This document shows positions 1 through 6,497 of a stretch of DNA of 9,334 bases, piece after piece; the first letter of the stretch is position 1, and every line of letters starts with the position of its first letter. This DNA is from CAMYLR01 sp039590215 (GTDB lineage Bacteria > Gemmatimonadota > Gemmatimonadetes > JACCXV01 > JAHWKZ01), in assembly GCA_039590215.1 (NCBI GenBank), contig JBDHFX010000097.1, positions 1-9,334 on the forward strand. Direction: 5' to 3'. The translations under genes were made by a program, and so were the position numbers. The notes below the pieces were generated by a model that made no database searches, was not told the origin of the DNA, and saw only the letters and a list, made by a program, of their open reading frames with translations.

Positions 1-1
1 G

Positions 2-559
2 CTCGCGTTTCACCCGCAGGCATTCCTTCGAGCATCGAGATGGCTGACGCGCAACTTGCTCGGTGGTCGATTCGAGGAGTCGATCGAGCGTGTGTTGGTG
101 ACGTTCGCCGATGGCTTTCAGCTCCTGCGCCAGCCGGTTTTGGTCGTGCTGAGCTTTGTCCTGGCGTTTGTTCAGTGGGTGCTGATCTCGTCCGTTTACG
201 TGTTCGGGTTGCAGGCGTTCGAGCTGGGGCACGTCGGGTGGATCGGGGCGTTCTTCACGAGTTGCGTCGCCACGCTGGGCGTCGCCGCGCCCTCCGCGCC
301 CGGCTTCGTGGGTACGTATCAGGCACTCATCGTCAAGAGCCTCGAGGTGTTCGCCGTCGACCGAACGACCGCGTTCTCGTTCTCGGCCGGGTTTCACGCC
401 GTGACGTGGGCGGGGGTCACGCTGTTGGGCTTTTTCTTCTTCTTCCGCGAAGGGCTCTCGTGGCGTGAGATCGAACACTCCGAGGAAGAGATGGGGAAGG
501 AGCTCGAAGCCGAGTTTGAAACGGTGATCGAGCCTGAGATCGAAGCCTCGGATCTGTGA
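2..559 (+). CDS. Flippase-like / lysylphosphatidylglycerol synthase TM-family membrane protein, C-terminal part
   Basis: The reading frame is open from the left edge of the window, so the N-terminus is missing and 185 residues are visible. It has hydrophobic segments near visible residues 45-70, 78-98 and 126-149. Between the last two lies the motif APSAPGFVGTYQA, which resembles the conserved 'P-x-x-P-G-G-x-G' re-entrant loop of the LPG_synthase_TM / UPF0104 (YbhN-like) family. The C-terminal tail of about 35 residues is strongly acidic and Glu-rich. Members are polytopic inner-membrane proteins, some linked to lipid flipping or aminoacyl-phospholipid synthesis; the substrate here cannot be told. 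Its TGA stop shares one base with the ispE ATG, which implies translational coupling. The family call is fairly safe, the biochemical role is not. Confidence 0.75.
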   Translation, partial: LAFHPQAFLRASRWLTRNLLGGRFEESIERVLVTFADGFQLLRQPVLVVLSFVLAFVQWVLISSVYVFGLQAFELGHVGWIGAFFTSCVATLGVAAPSAPGFVGTYQALIVKSLEVFAVDRTTAFSFSAGFHAVTWAGVTLLGFFFFFREGLSWREIEHSEEEMGKELEAEFETVIEPEIEASDL

Positions 560-1416
560 TGTCCCGCGAGATCTGGCAGGCGCCGGCCAAGATCAACCTG
601 TACCTGGAGATCACCGGCCGTCGCGCGGACGGTTATCACACCGTAGACACCGGCTATCAATCGATCGATCTAGCGGATACCGTGACGCTCGAGCCCGCAC
701 CGTTGGGTTCCGATGTGACGTGTGAGGTGGTGGGGGAGTGGGGGGAACACGTACCACAGGGCGAAGAGAACCTGGCTACGCGCGCGGCGCGGTTGATCGC
801 CGAGCACACCGGCCGTGACCCGCGCGTCGCGATCACGATCGAGAAACGGATCCCGGTTGGTGCCGGCCTTGGCGGGGGGTCGAGTGACGCGGCGGCCGTG
901 TTGATGGCGCTGGCGCGCCGCTTCGCTGTACCCGATCCCGAAAACACGCTTGTGGATGTCGCGCGCGAGTTGGGCGCCGACGTCCACTTCTTCTTGCAGG
1001 GCGGGACCCGACGGGGCACCGGTGTCGGTGAACAGCTGGACGTGATGGATCCACCAGCCGAGCGGTGGGGGATTCTCGTTTACCCTGGCGTGAGGGTCTC
1101 GACAGGTTGGGCGTACGACGCGTACGACGTGGCGGGGGAGGGGTCGTCCGGCAACGCGCTCGAGTCGGTTGTCGTCGAAAAGTATCCGGTGGTGGGTGAA
1201 GCTCTTGGGGTGTTACGGAGTGGACCTGCCACGATCGCACGCATGTCCGGAAGCGGGAGCGCCGTCTTCGCGCTCTATGCGAGTGGCGCCGAACGCGACG
1301 CAGACGTCGATCGAGTGAACGTGGGCGTCCAAGCGCTTACCGATGCGCGCGTCTGGCCCTTCGAGTGTGTCGGCCACGGCGTACGACAGCTAGCGGACTC
1401 GATCACCCCAGCCTAG
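559..1416 (+). CDS. ispE: 4-diphosphocytidyl-2-C-methyl-D-erythritol kinase (IspE)
   Basis: This 285-residue protein is close to the usual IspE length (about 283). It is the cytoplasmic GHMP-superfamily kinase that phosphorylates the 2-hydroxyl of CDP-methylerythritol with ATP in the non-mevalonate (MEP) isoprenoid pathway. Seen in the sequence: an N-terminal APAKINLYLEITGRRADGYH block with Lys11; the glycine-rich ATP loop PVGAGLGGGSSDAAA at residues 99-113; LGADVHFF with the presumed catalytic Asp141; and the third GHMP motif ARMSGSGSAVFALY near residues 227-240. All key residues are present, so it should be active. I chose ATG at 559, which overlaps the upstream stop; a GTG one codon earlier is possible. 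tRNA-Gln follows 22 bases after the stop and may be co-transcribed. Confidence 0.96.
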   Translation: MSREIWQAPAKINLYLEITGRRADGYHTVDTGYQSIDLADTVTLEPAPLGSDVTCEVVGEWGEHVPQGEENLATRAARLIAEHTGRDPRVAITIEKRIPVGAGLGGGSSDAAAVLMALARRFAVPDPENTLVDVARELGADVHFFLQGGTRRGTGVGEQLDVMDPPAERWGILVYPGVRVSTGWAYDAYDVAGEGSSGNALESVVVEKYPVVGEALGVLRSGPATIARMSGSGSAVFALYASGAERDADVDRVNVGVQALTDARVWPFECVGHGVRQLADSITPA

Positions 1417-1438
1417 AATTGCCACACCTGCCCAGGGT

Positions 1439-1512
1439 TGGGCCCTAGTTTAATGGCAGAACATCGGCCTTTGGAGCCGAGAGTCCAGGTTCGAATCCTG
1501 GGGGCCCAACCA
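1439..1512 (+). tRNA. trnQ: tRNA-Gln (anticodon TTG), intact, CCA encoded
   Basis: A full 74-base cloverleaf can be folded by eye. The acceptor stem TGGGCCC (1439-1445) pairs with GGGCCCA (1502-1508), discriminator A is at 1509 and the encoded CCA at 1510-1512. The anticodon stem is TCGGC/GCCGA with loop CTTTGGA, so the anticodon TTG lies at 1471-1473 and reads CAA (Gln). The T arm is CCAGG-TTCGAAT-CCTGG. The 3' part from 1468 onward is the left copy of a 50-base perfect direct repeat, so this gene appears to be the integration target of the downstream island. The gene stays intact because the element supplied or restored the 3' half. Confidence 0.96.
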
Positions 1513-1517
1513 GCACT
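1468..1517 (+). repeat. Left copy of 50-bp perfect direct repeat (putative attL in tRNA-Gln 3' half)
   Basis: Bases 1468-1517 match 9225-9274 at every position by direct comparison, with a constant offset of 7757. The flanking bases differ on both sides (G1467 against T9224, T1518 against A9275). The repeat begins at the anticodon loop and runs through the T arm, the acceptor 3' strand and CCA, plus five bases. This is the usual extent of tyrosine-recombinase att sites in tRNA genes. The recombination role is inferred. Confidence 0.85.
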
Positions 1518-1546
1518 TAAACTATTGTATAACAGACACTTATGGA

Positions 1547-1819
1547 TTATGGCTCTAAGCTGATTGTATGTGGTTGTTTGTCAAACGGTGACAAAACGCT
1601 TTCGGCGAGGATGAACTCGCCGCAGTTCGAGGAGATTGATCCCGTGCCCGTGCCGTCCCAAAGCTCCACGCTTCCCGGGAACCAATCATTGAACACGATC
1701 GCCGGTCTGGGTGTTGGCGCGTCAAGCGCGGGATTGGACGCTTCCGTAGGGATACCCTGGTCATTACAGCCAACCGCGAAGAACATCACCAAACCTAGCG
1801 CTAGAGTTTTAGCGCACAT
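1547..1819 (-). CDS. Small predicted lipoprotein, unknown function
   Basis: This 90-residue protein begins with a typical lipoprotein signal: Met-Cys-Ala-Lys, a hydrophobic core LALGLVMFF, then AVGC with the lipidated Cys at residue 18. The start at 1819 is favoured over an in-frame start at 1906 because AGGAGG (1826-1831) lies six bases upstream and the signal peptide then sits at the N-terminus. The mature part is only about 73 residues, rich in Pro, Ser and Asp, with one further Cys (SSNCGEF). I recognise no domain. It is the third gene of a minus-strand row of lipoproteins and its stop lies about 30 bases from the left repeat, so it may have been shortened during island formation. It converges on tRNA-Gln. 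The gene call is fair; no function can be assigned. Confidence 0.7.
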   Translation of the reverse strand: MCAKTLALGLVMFFAVGCNDQGIPTEASNPALDAPTPRPAIVFNDWFPGSVELWDGTGTGSISSNCGEFILAESVLSPFDKQPHTISLEP

Positions 1820-1825
1820 GAGGTA

Positions 1826-1831
1826 CCTCCT
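1826..1831 (-). promoter_or_regulatory. Shine-Dalgarno AGGAGG deciding the 1819 start
   Basis: A perfect AGGAGG on the minus strand is six bases before ATG at 1819. It shows that the signal-peptide Met, not the longer in-frame start, is used. Confidence 0.8.
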
Positions 1832-1850
1832 GCAAAGGCGAACTGTGAAG

Positions 1851-1875
1851 GGGGCGGCTCGGAACGAGCCGCCCC
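1851..1875. terminator. Perfect 10-bp GC hairpin between two lipoprotein genes
   Basis: GGGGCGGCTC (1851-1860), loop GGAAC and GAGCCGCCCC (1866-1875) form an uninterrupted 10-bp stem. It sits 82 bases past the stop of the 1958-2476 gene and about 20 bases before the Shine-Dalgarno of the next gene on the minus strand. No T-tract follows on either strand, so it is not a classic intrinsic terminator. It could be a T-less terminator, an RNA-stability or processing hairpin, or a 5'-leader element. The structure is certain, the role is not. Confidence 0.45.
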
Positions 1876-1957
1876 GGAAATGATCTGTGACTTGCGAAGC
1901 AACCACTCGAAGTGTTGCCCCACACTCTTTGCCGAACGCTTAGAGCTCCCGGCTCAA

Positions 1958-2476
1958 TCAATCCGCGCAATTGCCATAGTCCTCGCACCGAAACTCAAAC
2001 TTCTTCTGGTAAATGCAGGTAAGTGTCGCCTGACCGCTGCGCGAGAGGGTTTCGTGCCAGTTCACCGTGAACACCGGATTGTTCAGGTCGTAATCCGGTC
2101 CAAGGGTAAAGCATGGGAACGGAGGACCAGTGAGCTCGGGATACGAGGCCACCCAGTCCTGCCCTGGGTTGTAGGGACCCCAGCGGACGGCTCTCCCGGT
2201 CGGATTGGGCACACCCGATGCCCGAACCGTCACGATTGAGTTCCCGTTCCTGCTGAATGTCGCGGCCTCCGTCCCGCACGGCAGGTCGAAGGTTGGGGGG
2301 AACCAATTCCCGTTGCCGTCGACCACGGCGCACCCGATCTCGCCGCGGTGGACCACGGCACCCTTGTTATTCAGCATGGTGGTTCCCAGCTCCTGCTGCG
2401 GCTCAATCGGTTGCTGATCGCAGCTCACAGCTACCAACAGTGCGAGTACTCCGATGATTGAGATACGCCAGTGCAT
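1958..2476 (-). CDS. Predicted secreted lipoprotein, Cys-rich, unknown function
   Basis: This 172-residue protein starts with the signal MHWRISIIGVLALLVAVSC, with the lipobox Cys at residue 19. AAGGAGG at 2483-2489, six bases upstream, fixes the start at 2476 rather than at the longer in-frame start at 2506. A DQQPIEPQQE tether follows the lipidated Cys. The mature region has six more Cys (contexts EIGC, LPCG, PFPC, LTCI, FRCE, GNC), enough for three disulfides in an extracytoplasmic fold. The segment NGNSIVTVRASGVPNPTGRAV and a later TVNWHETLSRSGQATLTCIY have the alternating pattern of a beta-sandwich, which is my inference. I recognise no family. The leader and signal peptide are nearly identical to those of the neighbour at 2566-3153, but the mature regions do not match. 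Confidence 0.8.
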   Translation of the reverse strand: MHWRISIIGVLALLVAVSCDQQPIEPQQELGTTMLNNKGAVVHRGEIGCAVVDGNGNWFPPTFDLPCGTEAATFSRNGNSIVTVRASGVPNPTGRAVRWGPYNPGQDWVASYPELTGPPFPCFTLGPDYDLNNPVFTVNWHETLSRSGQATLTCIYQKKFEFRCEDYGNCAD

Positions 2477-2512
2477 AAGACGCCTCCTTGTAGAGGTGCG
2501 TAGCAAAACGGA
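2391..2512 (-). repeat. Duplicated leader plus signal-peptide segment, copy 1
   Basis: This 122-base segment aligns without gaps to 3068-3189. I count 12 mismatches by eye, about 90% identity. It covers the 5' untranslated leader, the Shine-Dalgarno and the codons for the signal peptide and tether (to about residue 29). Similarity ends abruptly inside the mature region. The leader of the 1819 gene resembles it only loosely around the Shine-Dalgarno. Confidence 0.85.
2483..2489 (-). promoter_or_regulatory. Shine-Dalgarno AAGGAGG for the 2476 start
   Basis: AAGGAGG on the minus strand, six bases before ATG at 2476, lies inside the leader shared with the next lipoprotein gene. Confidence 0.8.
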
Positions 2513-2565
2513 ACAGGCCCGTCATGACAAACCTGCTAGCTCAATGAGCGTGTCACTGCTCAGGC

Positions 2566-3153
2566 CTACTTGACCGAGAACTTTGAGTTGCAGTGTCCTG
2601 CGCTAAACTCGGGCTTCGTCAGTCCGCCCCAGAGACAGCGCCAACGCCCCATCACGGTGTAGTCTCCAACGCGTCCGTTGAGTATCCCGCCCCAGGTGTT
2701 TGCGCGGTGGTGCTCGTCGCGCCACGCAAACTGGTCGTTGTCGAGCCACACGTTGTGGACCAGTCCGGTAGCGAGAACGTCGTCGCACCCATAAGGGTCC
2801 TCTAGGATCGCCGCGTTGAGCCAGCCGGCTTCGTGGTACATCTCAAGCCCTACTCCAGAAGGGTTGAAGATGGTCTGGAACGGGATGAGCGTCGCTCCGT
2901 CGAAGTCGATACACGCCGTGTCATCGCTCGTAACGAGGGCCCCGAGGCCCGTTCGGGCGTCGGTAAAGAGCCATGCGAACCCTCCCCACTCGCCCCTGAC
3001 GATGTAGGAGTTGCCGGGCACGGCGGGTCCATTGCTAAAGTCGAAAGCCGGTGCCGTCACAAGGACTTCCTGCTGCGGCTCAACAGGTTGCTGCTGGCAG
3101 CTCACAGCTACCAACAGTGCGAGTACTCCGACGATTGGGATACGCCAGTGCAT
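2566..3153 (-). CDS. Predicted secreted lipoprotein, unknown function
   Basis: This 195-residue protein has the signal MHWRIPIVGVLALLVAVSC (lipidated Cys19) and a QQQPVEPQQE tether. AAGGAGG at 3160-3166, six bases upstream, supports ATG at 3153 over an in-frame start at 3183. The mature part begins APAFDFSNGPAVPGNSYIVRG, followed by aromatic- and Gly-rich sequence (GEWGGFAWLF, DQFAWRDEH, NTWGGILNGRVGDYTVMGRW) and four Cys. From memory, similar 'FDFSNGP' openings occur in uncharacterised lipoproteins of this bacterial group, but I cannot name a family. It is the first gene of the minus-strand lipoprotein row (gaps of 89 and 138 bases follow) and is divergent from the BTAD regulator. An envelope or surface location is expected; function is unknown. 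Confidence 0.8.
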   Translation of the reverse strand: MHWRIPIVGVLALLVAVSCQQQPVEPQQEVLVTAPAFDFSNGPAVPGNSYIVRGEWGGFAWLFTDARTGLGALVTSDDTACIDFDGATLIPFQTIFNPSGVGLEMYHEAGWLNAAILEDPYGCDDVLATGLVHNVWLDNDQFAWRDEHHRANTWGGILNGRVGDYTVMGRWRCLWGGLTKPEFSAGHCNSKFSVK

Positions 3154-3189
3154 GAGAAACCTCCTTGCACAGGTGAGTAGCAAAACGGA
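3068..3189 (-). repeat. Duplicated leader plus signal-peptide segment, copy 2
   Basis: This is the partner of 2391-2512 at a constant offset of 677 bases with no indels. Conservation runs upstream of the Shine-Dalgarno into the untranslated leader (shared TCCGTTTTGCTAC on the minus strand) and stops soon after that. Confidence 0.85.
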
Positions 3190-3354
3190 GCAAACCCTTC
3201 GGCCGCTCTACGGTCCTGGGGTCCTTTGTGGCGTTGGGAGGCAAGCGTCGGGGAGGAGACGAGGACCCGTAGCGTTGTGCCCCCGGCTTTCGGCGCGTCT
3301 GGTGTGGATCGATACGCCGTCTTGCGTGCGCCCAACGAGGCACGGGTGTTTTCT
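3154..3354. promoter_or_regulatory. Divergent intergenic region: lipoprotein leader and BTAD-regulator promoter
   Basis: About 200 bases separate the divergent starts of the lipoprotein at 3153 and the regulator at 3355, so at least two promoters are expected here. I could not pick convincing -35/-10 hexamers. The frame of the regulator is open back to 3226, but that part does not look like the family N-terminus. A divergent regulator often controls its neighbour, so this is the first place to look for an operator. Confidence 0.4.
3160..3166 (-). promoter_or_regulatory. Shine-Dalgarno AAGGAGG for the 3153 start
   Basis: AAGGAGG on the minus strand is six bases before ATG at 3153, the same spacing as in the two other lipoprotein genes. 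Confidence 0.8.
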
Positions 3355-6180
3355 ATGCATAGCTTGCGGTTCTTGGGTGGCGCGTCGATCGAGGGCCCGG
3401 AGGGTCCGGTTGTAGGACCCGCGGTCCAGCCGCGTCGCCTAGCCTTCCTGGCCTGTCTGGCCGCTACAAGGGGCCAGCCGGTCTCTCGTGACAAGCTGAT
3501 CGCCATGCTTTGGCCTGAGAGCGCGCCCGAGAGTGCGCACCACTCGGTGCGCGACACGATTTACGTGCTGAATCACGAGCTGGACGACACGCTTGTGGAG
3601 GTAGTGGGAAATGCTCTGCGCATCGACCCGGAGCGATGCGCCAGTGACGTAGCCGCGTTTCAAGCCGCGATCGAGTCGGGGGATCTAGAACAAGCGGTAG
3701 AGCTATATGGGGGAGGGTTCCTGGATGGACTCTTTCTAAAGAATGCGCTGGAGTTCGAGGAGTGGGCGCGTGAGGAGCGGGATCGGTTCTCCCGTGCCTA
3801 CGCGCAGGCGCTGGAGGAGCTAGCGGAAAGCGCGACCCAGCGCGGTGACCACCTGCAGGCGGTGTCGTGGTGGCGCGATCTGGTCGCGCACGACCCCTAC
3901 AATGGCCGCGCCACGGTACGTCTGATGGAATCGCTGGCGGCGGCGGGTGATCGGGCGGAAGCGCTGCGCCAGGCGGACGCGCACTCGGTGCAAATGCGAG
4001 AGGCATTCAACGCGGCCCCTGACGGGGCGGTGACCGAACTCGCAGATCGGTTGCGGGCGGAGCCGACGGACGGAGCCAGGGCTGGGACCGTAACAACCGC
4101 AGCGGGCAGGGGGTTGCCGCTTCCGTGGTCAACCGGTCGCCGCTGGCTCAGCATCACTGTCGTCGTTGCGATTCTGGGTCTGGCGGGGTGGTACATAGCA
4201 GTCAAGGACCAGGGGGCGGGGCCGGAGCAAGCGCCGGGTGCAACCGCCGCGCCGGCAATCGCGGTGCTCCCGTTCAGCGTACGGGGCGAGGAGTTGGCGG
4301 TTCTGCGCGAGGGGATGGTCGACCTCCTCTCCACAGGTCTGGACGGAGCCGGTGGTCTGCGAACGATTCCGGCGAGCACTCTCTTGGTGCGGTGGCGTGA
4401 GCATGTACCTGGCGAAGATGCGCCCGAGCTTGCTACCGCGCTTGAGGTCGCACGCCGAGCTCGCGCGCAGTACGCATTGGTTGGTTCGGTGGTGGCGGTC
4501 GACTCAGACGTGCGAATCGTGGTGGGTATCTATGACGTGAATACGAATGAACGTCTCGGCCAAGCGCAGGTCGAGGGATCTCCGGATGATGTATTGCCGC
4601 TCGTCGATCGTTTGGCGGTCGAGGTGCTCCAGGTCGTCCTTCAGATGGGGGAGGAGGATCTTCCAAAGATCAACCTGGCGAGCGTCATGAGCGATACCAC
4701 CGCAGCCTTGAGGGCGTACCTAGAGGGCGAGGTCTATTCCCGACGCTGGGACATGGCCGCGGCAGAGGAGGCGTACAAACGTGCGATAGAAGCGGACTCC
4801 ACCTTCGCCCTGGCACACTATCAACTCGCCAAAATGTACCAGTGGTGGTGGTTCGATGTCGGAAATCCAACAATGGCACAGCAACACATCTCGCGAGCAG
4901 TGCTGCTCGCCGATCGACTGCCAGCGCGTCAGGCGGTAGTCGTTCGGGCACTTCATGGCTTCTGGCACCTAACTCCAGATGCGGTGGAACCCTTGCGCCA
5001 AGCAGTCCAGACGTACCCGGACGACGCGGATGCTTGGTATCTTCTGGGTGAATTTCTCTATCACAGACCCGCCCTGTTGGCTACAGCGGAGGAGATCGAT
5101 CAGGCGTTCGAGCAAGCGGTCGAGTTAGACCCCAGAAACGCGCAGTACTTGTGGCACTACGTGGAGCTCGCCTGGAATTTCCATGGTGACAGTGCGGTTG
5201 CTGTTCAGCGACTTGAGATGTTCGAGCGGGTCGCTCCCGGTGACCTGCACGCTCGTGCAGGGCGGCTAGCGCTCGACGTCGCCTTCGGTGATAGCGTGGT
5301 GCAGACGGTAGCGATGACCCGACTGCGCTCGGAGGAGAACTGGGAGGTCGTCCGTAGGGCGGGAGGATTCTTGATCCATCCTCGCTACGCCGCTTTTCAG
5401 CCGGTCTTGCGCCTGATGCACGAGCGTGGCGATGATAACTGGAGGAGCTTTTCCGCCAGAAGACTGTTCGAAACCAATGCCCATTGGTATGGCAGGTTGG
5501 GAGAAGCCCTGCCGTATCTGGACGATCCCGCGATTACCGCTGGTTGGCGAGCCCTAGTTGCCTACCGCGCCTTTGTCGTTGGTCTGCCGATCCCTGAGGA
5601 GACACTCGAGCAGGCGCTCGATCCTGCCTTGATCGACAGCGTCGCGCCGCGGTGGGCGGTTTTCCACGCAGGCGCGTTTGCGGCAGATCGCGGTCGCTGG
5701 TCCGATCACGCAGACGCGATCGTAGAGTTTGAGCGACGGGCCGAGCGAGCATTGGGGGAAACGGATTCCGTTGACGCACTAGTAAATGTGGGGGCAGTCC
5801 GAGCTCTGGAGGGGTACGGCCTCTGGCAGCGGGGGCAGCCGACGGATGCGCTCCCCATGCTGGAGGACCCACATGCAGTAGGCCTTCCTTGGGCGGTGGT
5901 TCGGCCGTGGCTGGGTCAACTCTATCAGGAGCTAGGTCGACTCCGGGATGCGGAGCGGGTGTACCGCTCCTTTATAGCAGCTGACTACAGGCCTTTAACC
6001 GAGCCGTTGTCGCAGCGTCAGTTGGGCGAGATCTATGAGCAGCTTGAGGAGTACGACAAAGCGCTCGAGTCATACGAGTACTTCGTCGAGTATTGGCAGG
6101 ACGCCGACCCCGAGTTACAACCGATGGTCGAAGAGGCGCGACAGGCGATCATCCGGCTCGAGGGTTTGCAACGGGAATAA
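3355..6180 (+). CDS. Membrane-anchored one-component regulator: winged helix - BTAD - TM - TolB-N-like - TPR
   Basis: This is a 941-residue protein. Residues 1-92 form an OmpR/SARP-like winged helix (LRFLGGASIEGPEGPV, then SRDKLIAMLWPES and SVRDTIYVLNHEL). Residues 95-236 are a bacterial transcriptional activation domain (SDVAAFQAAIESGDLEQAVELYGGGFLDG, with TPR-like helices). A single membrane helix lies near 264-283. Residues 299 to about 435 are TolB-N/FlgO-like (PAIAVLPFSVRG). TPR repeats follow, from about 450 (YLEGEVYSRRWDMAAAEEAY) to the end. The topology resembles CadC/ToxR: DNA binding in the cytoplasm, sensing outside the membrane. ATG at 3355 is chosen because the family begins right at the winged helix; its Shine-Dalgarno is weak (GAGG well upstream). 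It is divergent from the lipoprotein genes and is a C-terminal paralogue of the protein at 6498-9095. The ligand and target genes are unknown. Confidence 0.88.
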   Translation: MHSLRFLGGASIEGPEGPVVGPAVQPRRLAFLACLAATRGQPVSRDKLIAMLWPESAPESAHHSVRDTIYVLNHELDDTLVEVVGNALRIDPERCASDVAAFQAAIESGDLEQAVELYGGGFLDGLFLKNALEFEEWAREERDRFSRAYAQALEELAESATQRGDHLQAVSWWRDLVAHDPYNGRATVRLMESLAAAGDRAEALRQADAHSVQMREAFNAAPDGAVTELADRLRAEPTDGARAGTVTTAAGRGLPLPWSTGRRWLSITVVVAILGLAGWYIAVKDQGAGPEQAPGATAAPAIAVLPFSVRGEELAVLREGMVDLLSTGLDGAGGLRTIPASTLLVRWREHVPGEDAPELATALEVARRARAQYALVGSVVAVDSDVRIVVGIYDVNTNERLGQAQVEGSPDDVLPLVDRLAVEVLQVVLQMGEEDLPKINLASVMSDTTAALRAYLEGEVYSRRWDMAAAEEAYKRAIEADSTFALAHYQLAKMYQWWWFDVGNPTMAQQHISRAVLLADRLPARQAVVVRALHGFWHLTPDAVEPLRQAVQTYPDDADAWYLLGEFLYHRPALLATAEEIDQAFEQAVELDPRNAQYLWHYVELAWNFHGDSAVAVQRLEMFERVAPGDLHARAGRLALDVAFGDSVVQTVAMTRLRSEENWEVVRRAGGFLIHPRYAAFQPVLRLMHERGDDNWRSFSARRLFETNAHWYGRLGEALPYLDDPAITAGWRALVAYRAFVVGLPIPEETLEQALDPALIDSVAPRWAVFHAGAFAADRGRWSDHADAIVEFERRAERALGETDSVDALVNVGAVRALEGYGLWQRGQPTDALPMLEDPHAVGLPWAVVRPWLGQLYQELGRLRDAERVYRSFIAADYRPLTEPLSQRQLGEIYEQLEEYDKALESYEYFVEYWQDADPELQPMVEEARQAIIRLEGLQRE

Positions 6181-6216
6181 GGTCGGTGCTTTCGTGGTGA
6201 CAACGGTGGTGACAAA
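6181..6216 (+). repeat. Duplicated 3'-flank of the paralogous receptor genes, copy 1
   Basis: The 36 bases just after the TAA match 9096-9131 with one mismatch, so the ancestral duplication included DNA beyond the stop codon. It contains GGTGACAA motifs and a short possible GGTG/CACC stem, but no T-tract terminator. Confidence 0.8.
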
Positions 6217-6402
6217 CCCCACCCGCGACCGCCCGAGTAGGTCGACCTGGATGATCGCCAGCGCCTCGACGCCCAGGAGCGCATCATGACACTAAACTGG
6301 TGGTTGAGCGATGAGCAGAAGACTCGGATATAGCCACGCAGGACCTCAAGACCGATGATGTACTGAGGGACAGCGTACGAAATGGGGATGACGCCATGGG
6401 AA

Positions 6403-6437
6403 TGAGAGAACAGATCATTCGGCTCGAGGGTTTGTGA
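6403..6437 (+). pseudogene. Vestige of a third receptor C-terminus
   Basis: In one frame this reads MREQIIRLEGL and stops at TGA (6435-6437). The two intact paralogues end in EEARQAIIRLEGLQRE. Nucleotides 6413-6434 are almost identical to those encoding IIRLEGL in the 6498-9095 gene, and CAG of the Gln codon corresponds to TGA here. It looks like the decayed tail of a former third copy, or a small recombination scar. It is short, so chance is not fully excluded. Confidence 0.45.
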
Positions 6438-6497
6438 CGGGAGTGAATGCTACTTGGCGCATCGTTTGTGATCCCACAACTGTAGCCGAAGCACGTC

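Larger units (their letters stand above)
6181..6497. other. Intergenic spacer between paralogous receptors
   Basis: These 317 bases hold the duplicated 3' flank (6181-6216), a vestigial third copy of the receptor C-terminal end (6403-6437) and presumably the promoter of the downstream cyclase-domain gene. No intact gene is convincing. A 29-codon stretch after the stop at 6238-6240 (to the TAG near 6332) reads VDLDDRQRLDAQERIMTLNW and onward, but it has no start or ribosome site I trust. A long minus-strand frame reaching in from 7072 is a shadow of the cyclase gene. Confidence 0.6.

Noticed and set aside
1542..2239. Plus-strand open frames of 113 and 119 residues opposite the lipoprotein genes
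   Set aside because: The minus-strand genes here have perfect Shine-Dalgarno sites and lipoprotein signals. The plus frames have neither.
3226..3354. Longer N-terminus for the BTAD regulator starting at TTG 3226
   Set aside because: The extra 43 residues do not resemble the family start, which begins directly at the winged helix. ATG at 3355 gives the expected N-terminus despite a weak ribosome site.
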